Below are positions 33,337 to 41,415 of a DNA stretch of 50,792 nucleotides, piece after piece (within the stretch, counting starts at the first letter, position 1; each line of letters starts with the position of its first letter). The notes under the pieces were generated by a model, which saw only the letters and a list, made by a program, of their open reading frames with translations, was not told where the DNA came from and did not search any database. Both the position numbers and the translations under genes were made by a program. The DNA is from Paenalicyclobacillus cellulosilyticus (GTDB lineage Bacteria > Bacillota > Bacilli > Alicyclobacillales > Alicyclobacillaceae), in NCBI RefSeq assembly GCF_014647315.1, contig NZ_BMOY01000021.1, positions 1-50,792 on the forward strand. Direction: 5' to 3'.

Positions 33337-34735
33337 GCGCCATCCACTCCTTCGCCGTCGTGCGGATGTCAAGAACGCCGAGCAGCTGCCATGCGAACCC
33401 GATGACCGCAGCCGCGACGGCGAGCGCCCCCACCGCCACACCCGGCGGCCACGCACAGAGGCTGGACGCGGTCAGCATCACCACACCCGCCGCGAATCCC
33501 CACAAGGCCGGGCGCGATCGCGCCGGGGGCAACAGGTCGGCGATGAGCACGGGCCGGCCGCTGCCGGTGCGCTTGCTGTGCCGGTGTGTCCACACCAGAA
33601 ACGGTACAATCTTGTAGGCGTAGCTCATGAGGGTCCACGCCACCCAGCCAAGCAGGTAAAAGCCCGTCACGCTCTGCCAAACGGCGCTTCCGCCGCGTGC
33701 CGCCACCTGGCCGAGCAACCACAACGCCCCGGCGCCGCCCGCACACGCGGCCGCGACGGCGGACTGGACCGGCGGCTCGATCCGTTTGCGCATGCGGTGG
33801 CGCAGCATCGACCACACGCTGAGGCCAAACCACAGAAACACCACCAGTGCGGCCGCGCCGCCCAACCACCACAGGACGCGCCACGAGGTCCAAGCAGCCG
33901 TGATGAGCGTCCAGAGCGCCGTCTCCGCGAGCCAAAACAGCCACCGTGGACGGTATTGCGGGTAGCCGTGCGCCAAGGTGAACATCGGCAGCAGCTTGCC
34001 GGTGAATCCCATGACCAAAAAGGTGAAGAACCCGCCGGCCGCAAGGAGGATGTGGGTGGCGAGCAGCGGCAGGTACCACCTGGCCAAGGCGCCGGTCCCG
34101 GCCGCCGCCAGGATGATGAGCCACGCGGCCACCACGGCGAGCACCAGATGCACATGCGCGGCCAGGACGAACAGCCGCATCGGGCCGCCCACCCGGGTCC
34201 GCCGCAACGTCACCCCGACGATGGCGGCGTAGACGATGACGGCCACGGAGGCCAAGGTACCAAAGACCATCAAACCGGGCAGCCACCAGGCGGCCATCGC
34301 CGGGATAAGCCCGGCGATGCTCACGGCGTACAGCCAAAAGTTGATGCACGCCGCCCGCTCGGAGGCGAGCCGGATCAAAAACGCGACCGTCGTGAGCTGG
34401 TACACCGCCCCCATCACGAACGACAACAGCGACGCCAAGGTGAGCAGGTGGGTGAGGGCCACCACGCCGGGTACCGTCGCATCGTCCCGGCCGAGACGGA
34501 AAGCCTCCGCCGCCAAGACGACACCAAAGACCACGAATCCCGCCAAGCCGAGCATCATGTAGCGAACCGGCAGATGAAGCGGCGGCGATGAGCTTGTCGC
34601 CACCATGCCCGGCCCGGCCGCCTGGCCTGCCGGGAGACCGGCACCCCGGTCCGCGCGGCCGGAATCCGCCTCTGCAGGCCTCCGGCCGCCGCCCACCTGT
34701 TGGCCCGCGTCCTGCCCCTTCCAGCGCACATCCAC
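33329..34735 (-). CDS. Polytopic membrane protein, NnrS/heme-copper subunit I-like
   Basis: 468 residues if it starts at the GTG at 34735 (AGGGGGTGAGG upstream); ATG at 34606 is an alternative that removes an unstructured 43-residue leader. About twelve TM helices. Helices beginning with His resemble those that bind heme in NnrS and heme-copper oxidases: VALTHLLTLASLLSFVMGAV and LATHILLAAGGFFTFLVMGF followed by KLLPMFTLAHG. It overlaps the DUF59 gene. NnrS-type proteins protect against NO-derived damage; membership here is inferred from helix pattern and context, not from a diagnostic motif. Confidence 0.7.
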   Translation of the reverse strand: MDVRWKGQDAGQQVGGGRRPAEADSGRADRGAGLPAGQAAGPGMVATSSSPPLHLPVRYMMLGLAGFVVFGVVLAAEAFRLGRDDATVPGVVALTHLLTLASLLSFVMGAVYQLTTVAFLIRLASERAACINFWLYAVSIAGLIPAMAAWWLPGLMVFGTLASVAVIVYAAIVGVTLRRTRVGGPMRLFVLAAHVHLVLAVVAAWLIILAAAGTGALARWYLPLLATHILLAAGGFFTFLVMGFTGKLLPMFTLAHGYPQYRPRWLFWLAETALWTLITAAWTSWRVLWWLGGAAALVVFLWFGLSVWSMLRHRMRKRIEPPVQSAVAAACAGGAGALWLLGQVAARGGSAVWQSVTGFYLLGWVAWTLMSYAYKIVPFLVWTHRHSKRTGSGRPVLIADLLPPARSRPALWGFAAGVVMLTASSLCAWPPGVAVGALAVAAAVIGFAWQLLGVLDIRTTAKEWMARD

Positions 34736-34760
34736 ACACCTCACCCCCTGCCGGCGCCGT

Positions 34761-34997
34761 TCAGCCGCGTTTCGCGATGGCCACCTGCCAGCGCTCCGGG
34801 CCTTCTTCCAGGTAGGTCCAGTCGAATTGCCCCGGAAATTCCGCCGCAAACTGGTAATAGAGCGGCTTCGGGTCGTGATCGTTCACAATCAACATTTGTT
34901 TGCCGGCCGCCAGGGCATCCCAGACGGCCAGGATGGCTTTGTGCTTTGCGGGCGGCGGAAACTGCCGCACGTCCAAGGTCGCCGCGTAGGACTCCAT
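34761..34997 (-). CDS. Single-domain DUF2249 protein
   Basis: 78 residues from an ATG after GGGAGAAGG. TusA-like alpha/beta fold: ATLDVRQFPPPAKHKAILAVWDAL, then MLIVNDHDPKPLYYQFAAEF and the C-terminal strand WQVAIAKR. The conserved HDPKPLYYQ is the hallmark of the family. It sits between the two polytopic membrane genes in the NirK cluster, and a two-domain relative is at 18106 next to ctaB. Function unknown; family members frequently co-occur with NorB/NirK/NnrS genes. Confidence 0.9.
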   Translation of the reverse strand: MESYAATLDVRQFPPPAKHKAILAVWDALAAGKQMLIVNDHDPKPLYYQFAAEFPGQFDWTYLEEGPERWQVAIAKRG

Positions 34998-35078
34998 GCC
35001 TTCTCCCGCCTCCTCTGCGCAAAAGGTGTCCGCAGGTCCAATTATCCTGGCCCCCGCACCCGCGCGTTGTGAGGCTGC

Positions 35079-36458
35079 TCACAACCAATCGAAGAGGAAC
35101 ATCGCAGCGCCCAGCCACGCGAGCGTACCGCCCGCAGCCACAGGCACCATCCAGAAGGCAGCGGCCTCCCCATGCACCCAGGGCGCGATGAGAAAGCCGG
35201 CCGATAAAAGCGCCGCGCCCGCACAGGCGCAGATGACCTGAGCGCGCACGAAAGCCGCTCCCTTCACCCCCCTGCCCAACAAAGCAGGAAACAAGGTATA
35301 GCCGACGCTGTAGACGAGCGAGCTCGTCCAACCGAGAAAAAGCAGGTGGCGTGCGGCGAGGGCATCCGCCTTCATCCCGGCCAAAAACACGATGCCGAGG
35401 GCGAGCGCCATTGCCCACCCGAATCGCCACAGCCAGCGCGCGTGCGCCGGCACACGTCCCGCCCGGACGTCACCGCCGCGGTGCCTGTTGCGCCCGCTGT
35501 CACATTCGGCCGCGTTCCCCGTCCCGGTCCCGTTGCCGGTGTTGCCCTCGGCGCGGCTCTGCCGGCTGACCCCGGGGCTTACCGCCGCAAGATGCATCAC
35601 CGCCCAACCGGCCAGCGCCAGCCCAATGGCGCGCACGCCTGCACCGGCCCATCCATCCGGCCCCCAAGCCGCCGCCGTCACGCCAATCAGCCATACCGCC
35701 TGCAGCGCGTGCAACCATGGCCGCGGCCAGCGTGCCCAAGGCCAAAACCTCGGCGCCAGGTGGAGCGCCACCGCCAACACCGTGCCGGCAATCCAACCCT
35801 CCTCCACCAACGTCGTGGCTCCGGGTACGGGGACCGGCCGGCCCGCCGCAAGCGATGCCACAGCCTGCCACCACACGCCAGCCAACAGGAGCAGCAACGC
35901 CACATCCGTACCGCGCTGAGCAATCCGATCCGTCGCCCGATACGCCGGGCTTCGTGCCAACCACACGATGGCCGGATGGGTAGACGGCGCCGCCTCTTCC
36001 TCGCGATGGCGTGCCCGGCGGGTGTACACCACCGCCGTGAGAATGTTGAACATAAACAACGTCGGTGCCAACGCCTGCAGGACCAACCCTGACAACGTCC
36101 AGCCCGATGACCCGGTCGTCCCGCCGAAGCCCACGGCCACCACCCCCGCCTCCGCCACAACCAGGTGCACGAAGCCCAACCATGGCCACGGCAAACGCAA
36201 TCCGGCGGAGATGGAGAGCACCGCGTACGTCATGCCGTAGATCATCATCGTCAACCAACCAAACCGGTTGAGCTCGCCGTGCCAGCCGCCGAGCGCTGCC
36301 CACCACGCCGGCCGGTTCGCCATCAAGCCGCCGAGCGTCGCCCCGGCGGCGAAGTTCACCATCGCGATGAGAATGAACGCAGCCGGCAGCCGGGCTGATG
36401 AACCTCGCGCCGGTCCCGCGGCCTTAAATCGCCCGCTTCCTGTTCCCCTGCGGTTCAT
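35079..36458 (-). CDS. Second polytopic membrane protein, NnrS/heme-copper-like
   Basis: 459 residues from an ATG whose ATGA overlaps the stop of the Crp/Fnr gene; SD GGGGAGAAGGAG. About twelve TM helices. HGELNRFGWLTMMIYGMTYAV near residue 70 resembles the heme-ligand helix II of heme-copper oxidase subunit I, and AARHLLFLGWTSSLVYSVGY near 385 the NnrS His helix. A hydrophilic loop rich in Gly/Asn/Arg (about 315-350) divides it into two halves. It is distinct from but probably related to the protein at 33329. Translational coupling to the regulator argues for a shared response. Specific function unproven. Confidence 0.7.
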   Translation of the reverse strand: MNRRGTGSGRFKAAGPARGSSARLPAAFILIAMVNFAAGATLGGLMANRPAWWAALGGWHGELNRFGWLTMMIYGMTYAVLSISAGLRLPWPWLGFVHLVVAEAGVVAVGFGGTTGSSGWTLSGLVLQALAPTLFMFNILTAVVYTRRARHREEEAAPSTHPAIVWLARSPAYRATDRIAQRGTDVALLLLLAGVWWQAVASLAAGRPVPVPGATTLVEEGWIAGTVLAVALHLAPRFWPWARWPRPWLHALQAVWLIGVTAAAWGPDGWAGAGVRAIGLALAGWAVMHLAAVSPGVSRQSRAEGNTGNGTGTGNAAECDSGRNRHRGGDVRAGRVPAHARWLWRFGWAMALALGIVFLAGMKADALAARHLLFLGWTSSLVYSVGYTLFPALLGRGVKGAAFVRAQVICACAGAALLSAGFLIAPWVHGEAAAFWMVPVAAGGTLAWLGAAMFLFDWL

Positions 36459-37138
36459 GCTCCTTCTCCCCGCTTGCCCAGCAACGCCCGGTGCACCACC
36501 CATTCGTCCCGCTCGCCGCGCAACAACCCTTCGCGGCGCAACTGGTTCCACACCCGGTTGACCGATTCGCGCGTCATGCCCATCATCCGCGCCATCTCCC
36601 CGTGTGTCACCGGCAGTTTGATGTGGATGCCGTCCGGCCGCGCCTCTCCGTGCTCTTCCGCAAAATGGCGCAGCAGCGCGATGACGCGTTCCCTGGCATC
36701 AAACAGCGCCAACTCCTGCAGCTTCGCCTGGAGCTGGAGGATCTTTTGCCCCATGACCCGCATCAGCTTGCGCATCATATCCGGGTGCGCCAAGAGCAGC
36801 GCGTCGAACTTGGCGGTGGGAATCGCAAGCAGGGTGCTGCGCTCCATGGCCTGTGCGGTGCCTGGGTACGGCCCGTCTTGGAAGAACCCGACGTGCGGAA
36901 ACATCTGCCCCCGCCCCAGGATGCTGACGATGTGCTCGCGTCCCTCTTCATCAACCTTGAACACTTTGACGAGGCCGCGGCGGATGAAGTAGACCGCTTC
37001 CCGGTGCTCGCCTTCAAAAAAGATGTAGTCCCCTTTGCCGTATTGCCGCTCCAACGCAAGTGCGTACACCTGCCGGAGTTCTTCCTCCGTCAGGTCGCGA
37101 AACAGCTCAAGCTCGCGCAGTGCAGCGGGGCCGTCCAT
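36455..37138 (-). CDS. Crp/Fnr-family transcriptional regulator
   Basis: 227 residues, SD AAGGGGAGAGAG. N-terminal cyclic-nucleotide-binding-like beta barrel (YGKGDYIFFEGEHREAVYFIRRGLVKVF, in part), dimerisation helix (MRKLMRVMGQKILQLQAKLQEL) and C-terminal winged helix VTHGEMARMMGMTRESVNRV. No N-terminal cysteine cluster, so it is not an Fe-S FNR; NO-sensing NnrR/DNR-type or a redox/heme sensor is more consistent with its operon. It heads the cluster that ends with nirK and likely regulates it and itself. A 15-bp tandem repeat lies in its upstream region. Confidence 0.9.
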   Translation of the reverse strand: MDGPAALRELELFRDLTEEELRQVYALALERQYGKGDYIFFEGEHREAVYFIRRGLVKVFKVDEEGREHIVSILGRGQMFPHVGFFQDGPYPGTAQAMERSTLLAIPTAKFDALLLAHPDMMRKLMRVMGQKILQLQAKLQELALFDARERVIALLRHFAEEHGEARPDGIHIKLPVTHGEMARMMGMTRESVNRVWNQLRREGLLRGERDEWVVHRALLGKRGEGA

Positions 37139-37196
37139 AACTCTCTCCCCTTCGGGACACGCACGCGCCGGCGAGGTTCGTGCATGTCCATGACCG

Positions 37197-37226
37197 TGCG
37201 TGGATGTCCAATGCGTGGATGTCCAA
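37197..37226. repeat. 15-bp tandem direct repeat upstream of the Crp/Fnr gene
   Basis: TGCGTGGATGTCCAA occurs twice back to back (37197-37211 and 37212-37226), with a partial third unit TGCATGTCCA at 37181-37190. It lies 59-88 nt upstream of the regulator's start codon. One-and-a-half-turn spacing (15 bp) is not that of a typical dimer site. It could be an operator array or a slipped duplication. Confidence 0.85.
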
Positions 37227-37320
37227 GTTCATGATAACGCGGACAGACTTAGCACCCCAGTGGTTCGGCCCGGCCGCGTTCGTCGTCTCCATACCTCTTT
37301 CCGTCCATACGGTTCGGACG

Positions 37321-38301
37321 TCAGACCTCCTTTTGTAAAGCGGCGGTCCCGTACCGCGCCGCGACGGCGATGGTGCACACGATGGCAAACAAGAACGACA
37401 CCACCGTCACATGCAAAAGAAACGCCCAGGGTGCGAGCCGAGCCGCAATCAGCACGGCACCCGAAAGGGCTTGCACGATGACGAGTGCCACGAACCACCG
37501 GCTTGCGGTGAGCAAATCCAGGCGAATGGCGCGCAGGCGCCGGATAAGCGCGTGCAAGTACCAGGACAGAGCCAACAGCCCCAGCGCAGCGGCCCGGTGC
37601 GACACATCGAGCCAAAACGCGCCTTGGGCCGCCTGCGGGGGCTCAGCCGGCAACGGCCATCCTGTGAACATGGAACCGGATCCTGTGCTGGCGATGTACG
37701 CGCCCAAGTACATGGCGGCGTACACGTAGACCACCGCCAACATGGACCAACGCCGCACCTTTTGCTCCATCGCGGCGAACGGCTCCCCGACCGACGAAGG
37801 TGGTGCCGATTCCGGCGCAGACCGCCCCGGCCGCAGAAACACCACAAGCAAAAATGTGCCGACGAACGACAGGATGGCCACACCGAGATGAGCCGCCATC
37901 ACCGCCGGGGGATTCACGAACAACACCGCAAGCGCCCCAAGCACCGCTTCGAGGATAATCCCGGTCGTGGTGAGTCCGAGGCAGAAGCGCACCAACCGCC
38001 GCCGTTGGTGGCGGCGCAGCGAGATCGCGAGCAGGAGAAACAGGACCATGTCGATGAGGACCGAAACACGGTGCGCGTACTCGATGAAGACCGCCTGGTT
38101 CCAGTGGCTCGGCACAATCTGGCCATTGCACAATGGCCAATTCCGCCCGCATCCCATGGCTGAACCTGTGATGGTATCTGTGAAACCGAGGGTATTGACC
38201 ACGAAGACGCTGATGAACGTGGCGAGACTGAGCCGCCACACGCGCACATCCCGCCGCGCCTTCGCCGCATCACCTATCGCATCCTGGGTCACTCGCACCA
38301 T
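37321..38301 (-). CDS. ctaA: Heme A synthase
   Basis: 326 residues from an ATG after GGGAGGAAG; the open frame continues 26 codons upstream without similarity. Eight TM helices arranged as two four-helix bundles. The Firmicute-type extracellular disulfide cysteines are in GCGRNWPLCNGQIVP near residue 50, and heme-ligand His are in EYAHRVSV, MAAHLGVAI, VSHRAAALG and FLLHVTVV. It oxidises heme O to heme A, indicating that the nearby oxidase is aa3-type. It follows qoxABCD on the same strand after a hairpin. Confidence 0.95.
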   Translation of the reverse strand: MVRVTQDAIGDAAKARRDVRVWRLSLATFISVFVVNTLGFTDTITGSAMGCGRNWPLCNGQIVPSHWNQAVFIEYAHRVSVLIDMVLFLLLAISLRRHQRRRLVRFCLGLTTTGIILEAVLGALAVLFVNPPAVMAAHLGVAILSFVGTFLLVVFLRPGRSAPESAPPSSVGEPFAAMEQKVRRWSMLAVVYVYAAMYLGAYIASTGSGSMFTGWPLPAEPPQAAQGAFWLDVSHRAAALGLLALSWYLHALIRRLRAIRLDLLTASRWFVALVIVQALSGAVLIAARLAPWAFLLHVTVVSFLFAIVCTIAVAARYGTAALQKEV

Positions 38302-38341
38302 ACGCTGCTTCCTCCCGCCATCCGTCCGGTTGGTAGCGGGA

Positions 38342-38370
38342 AGGCCAGCCGTGCGAACGACGGCTGGCCT
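38342..38370 (-). terminator. Strong inverted repeat between qoxD and ctaA
   Basis: AGGCCAGCCGT and ACGGCTGGCCT form a perfect 11-bp stem with a 7-nt loop. On the minus strand it is followed by TTCCCGC, not a T-run, so it may be a partial terminator or an mRNA-stabilising hairpin at the end of qoxD. Confidence 0.5.
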
Positions 38371-38412
38371 CCTCCGCAAACCCTGTGTCCGGAAAATCCC
38401 GCAACTTTTTGG

Positions 38413-38745
38413 TCAGGCCACCATGTAATGAAACGACATCGCCCACAACGATCCCGCCACAAACACGAATGTGAACAAGAAGGCGAGGGCGATGGCGAGC
38501 GAATGGACCGGCGGGCCGTCGCCTTCCGTGATGTGCATGAACAAAAAGAGCTGTACGCCAATCTGCAGTACGGCCAGCAGCAGCAACACCAACAGCAGCG
38601 GACCCGCGGGCAACCCGTGGGCGAACCCCACCCAGAGCGCCGCGAGGGTCAGGACGATGGACGCCAAGAACCCGATGACATACTGGCGAAGAGCATGCCG
38701 GTGCTTGTCACGCCCGGCCAGGGTGCGCACGTTGTGTGCCTGCAT
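38413..38745 (-). CDS. qoxD: Quinol oxidase subunit IV
   Basis: 110 residues, three TM helices (QYVIGFLASIVLTLAALWV, PLLLVLLLLAVLQIGVQLFL and LAIALAFLFTFVFVAGSLWA). FLFMHITEGDGPP between helices is typical of CyoD/QoxD subunits. It is thought to aid assembly of the oxidase. It begins one nucleotide after qoxC stops. Confidence 0.92.
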   Translation of the reverse strand: MQAHNVRTLAGRDKHRHALRQYVIGFLASIVLTLAALWVGFAHGLPAGPLLLVLLLLAVLQIGVQLFLFMHITEGDGPPVHSLAIALAFLFTFVFVAGSLWAMSFHYMVA

Positions 38746-38746
38746 G

Positions 38747-39391
38747 TCACATCACCACCCCGGTCAAATAGACGACGGTGAAAATGAACACCCAAACCAC
38801 GTCGAGGAAGTGCCAGTAGATGCTGACATTGAACACCTTGCGCGCCGTCTGCGGGTGGATGCCCTGACGCAACACCTGGATGAGGACGGCGGCCATCCAA
38901 CAAATGCCGAGCGACACGTGGCTCCCGTGCGTGCCGACCAAGGTGAAGAACGCCGACAAGAACGCACTGCGCGACATGGTCGCGCCCATCTGCACGTAAT
39001 CCACGAACTCTTTGGCTTCAAGCCCCACGAACGCCATGCCGAGCAGCATGGTGATGACCAACCACAAGGCGACGGAACCAGCCCGCTGCCGCCTCATCTC
39101 ATATGTCGCGATCCCGCTTGTGAAACTGCTGGTGAGCAAGATGAACGTTTCCGCGACGAATCCAGGTACGTCGAACAGGGTCCGTGCCGTCGGCCCGCCT
39201 GCCGTGTGCGTGTGCAACAACACGTACGTGGCGAACAGGCACGCGAACAACAACATATCGGTGGCGAGAAACAGCCAGAAACCAAAAATCTTCAATGACT
39301 CGCTGGGTTGGCTGTATTCGATGGACACCTCGCCGCTCGTCTCGCCCGGGGCCGCGTGGACCCCGGGCCACTCCCACGTCAACGTGGACAT
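38747..39391 (-). CDS. qoxC: Quinol oxidase subunit III
   Basis: 214 residues, five TM helices in the CyoC/QoxC pattern: KIFGFWLFLATDMLLFACLF, ILLTSSFTSGIATYEM, and FTLVGTHGSHVSLGICWMAA, ending in YWHFLDVVWVFIFTVVYL. The WHFLDVVW phrase and THGxH are conserved in heme-copper oxidase subunit III. It starts 3 nt after qoxB. Confidence 0.95.
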   Translation of the reverse strand: MSTLTWEWPGVHAAPGETSGEVSIEYSQPSESLKIFGFWLFLATDMLLFACLFATYVLLHTHTAGGPTARTLFDVPGFVAETFILLTSSFTSGIATYEMRRQRAGSVALWLVITMLLGMAFVGLEAKEFVDYVQMGATMSRSAFLSAFFTLVGTHGSHVSLGICWMAAVLIQVLRQGIHPQTARKVFNVSIYWHFLDVVWVFIFTVVYLTGVVM

Positions 39392-39394
39392 GGC

Positions 39395-41374
39395 TCACAA
39401 CCTCCCCAGTTGCGCTTCATATCGCCGAATCTCTTCAGCCGGCACGTCGTGTTCGTCATGCGTCTCAAACGACCTGGCCAGCAGGCAAGCGCCGACGCCG
39501 AGAAGCCCGAGCACTGCTAGCAGCCACCACGCGAACACGAAACCCAGGCCTGCGACGAAGAAGCAGACGCCGAGCAAAAACGGCCGGCCGCTGTTGTTCG
39601 GCATGTGAATGGGCCGGATGTCCTCCGGACGCGGACGCAGCTCCTGCGTGCGCCCTTGTTCCTTGAGCTCCCACCACATGTCGCGGTGCGTCACGTACGG
39701 GATCACGGCGAAGTTGTAATGCGGCACCGGCGACGGCAGCGACCACTCGAGCGTGCGGCCGTCCCAGATGTCGCCCGTCACGTCGCGCTCACCGTACTTG
39801 ATGCTGTAGAGTACCTGCGCGACGATGAACAGGAAGCCCAGCCCCATGATGTAGGCGCCGACGGTCGAGATGAAGTTGAGCGGGCCCCACCCGAACACCG
39901 CCGGGTACGTGTACATGCGGCGCTGCATACCCATGAACCCAAGCGCATACTGCGGGACAAAACAGACGTAAAAGCCGAGGTTGAACAGCCAGAACGCCCA
40001 GCGCCCAAGCCGCTCATCCAACTTGAAGCCGAACATTTTCGGCCACCAGTAGTACATGCCGGCGAGCATGCCGAACACGACGCCGCCGATGAGCGCCTGA
40101 TGGAAGTGCGCCACCAAGAAGTAGCTGTTGTGGTACTGGTAGTCGGCGGGCGCCGCGGCGAGCATGACGCCCGTCGCGCCTGCGAACGCGAAGCAGACGA
40201 TGAACGCGAGCGTCCACAGCATCGGCAGCGTCAGACGGATGCGGCCGCGGTACATGGTGAACAGCCAGTTGAACATTTTCACACCCGTCGGGATACCGAC
40301 CGCCATCGTCGAGACCGCAAAAAAGCTGTTGACGTCCGGCCCGGCGCCCATGGTGAAGAAGTGGTGCACCCAGGTCAGGTCGCCGACAATCGTGATCGCC
40401 ATCAACGAAGCGACCATCGACTTGTAACCGAAGATCTCCTTGCGTGAGAACGTGGCCACAACCTCTGAGTACACACCAAACGCCACCAGGACGACGATGT
40501 ACACCTCCGGGTGACCCCACACCCAGAACAGGTTGATGAACATCATCGGGTTGCCGCCGGCCTGGATGGTGAAAAAGTGTGCTCCGAACAGGCGGTCGAT
40601 GAGCAACAGCGCTAATGCCACGTTCAGTGCCGGAAAGACCGTAAGGATGACGATGCTCGACGCCAAGACCGCCCAGGAGAACAGCGGCATTTTCATCATC
40701 GTCATGCCTGGCGCGCGCATCTTGAGGATGGTGGCGATGAAGTTGATGCCGGTGCCAATCGTACCGATGCCGGAGATGAGCAGCGACACCAGGTAGTAGT
40801 TCTCGCCCGGGCCTTTGTCGAACCCAAGCTCCGTCAACGGTGGGTAACTGGTCCACCCCGCGTCCGGCGACCCGCCGAACACGAAGGAGATGTTGAACAA
40901 CAATGCCCCGAAGAAGAACAGCCAGAAGCTGATGGCGTTCAAGTAGGGGAACGCCACGTCACGGGCACCTATCTGCAGCGGCACCGCGATGTTGAACAAG
41001 GCGAAGATGAACGGCATCGCCATGAACAAGATCATGATGGTGCCGTGCGTGGTGAAGATCTGGTCGTAGTGCTCCGCGTCGAGAAAGTGGTTGTTCGGCA
41101 GCGCCAGCTGCGTCCGCATGAGGAGCGCATCCACACCGCCGCGGAAAAACATCAGCAGTGCACAGATCAGGTACATGATGCCGATCTTCTTGTGGTCGAC
41201 GGTGGTCAACCACTCGTCCCACAGCCACTTCCACTTCTTGAAATAGGTCAACACCGCCACGATGCCGGCGATGGTCAACAGAATCAACACATCCGAAGCC
41301 CAAATCAGCGGCCCTTCCTTCCACATCAGGTACGTGTCGCCGAACTGGCGGATCGCTTCCCACATCCGTTTCAC
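39395..41374 (-). CDS. qoxB: Quinol oxidase subunit I
   Basis: 659 residues with 14-15 predicted TM helices. Ligands to the low-spin heme are at THGTIMILF and the His of LVAHFHQALIGG; the Cu(B) site is WGHPEVY (His-Tyr crosslink) and WVHHFFTMG. The K-channel Lys is in FGYKSM and the proton-channel loop includes NNHFLDAEHYDQIFTTHGT (in part). The HFHQ sequence where most relatives have HFHY is a small oddity. It reduces O2 to water with electrons from menaquinol and pumps protons. Length and operon position match Bacillus QoxB. Confidence 0.95.
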   Translation of the reverse strand: MKRMWEAIRQFGDTYLMWKEGPLIWASDVLILLTIAGIVAVLTYFKKWKWLWDEWLTTVDHKKIGIMYLICALLMFFRGGVDALLMRTQLALPNNHFLDAEHYDQIFTTHGTIMILFMAMPFIFALFNIAVPLQIGARDVAFPYLNAISFWLFFFGALLFNISFVFGGSPDAGWTSYPPLTELGFDKGPGENYYLVSLLISGIGTIGTGINFIATILKMRAPGMTMMKMPLFSWAVLASSIVILTVFPALNVALALLLIDRLFGAHFFTIQAGGNPMMFINLFWVWGHPEVYIVVLVAFGVYSEVVATFSRKEIFGYKSMVASLMAITIVGDLTWVHHFFTMGAGPDVNSFFAVSTMAVGIPTGVKMFNWLFTMYRGRIRLTLPMLWTLAFIVCFAFAGATGVMLAAAPADYQYHNSYFLVAHFHQALIGGVVFGMLAGMYYWWPKMFGFKLDERLGRWAFWLFNLGFYVCFVPQYALGFMGMQRRMYTYPAVFGWGPLNFISTVGAYIMGLGFLFIVAQVLYSIKYGERDVTGDIWDGRTLEWSLPSPVPHYNFAVIPYVTHRDMWWELKEQGRTQELRPRPEDIRPIHMPNNSGRPFLLGVCFFVAGLGFVFAWWLLAVLGLLGVGACLLARSFETHDEHDVPAEEIRRYEAQLGRL

Positions 41375-41415
41375 GCTCCTTTGCCCTCTGTGTCCGCGCC
41401 ATCATCACGCCATCA

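Noticed and set aside
36455-37138. Classical Fe-S FNR call for the regulator
   Set aside because: No N-terminal cysteine cluster is present.
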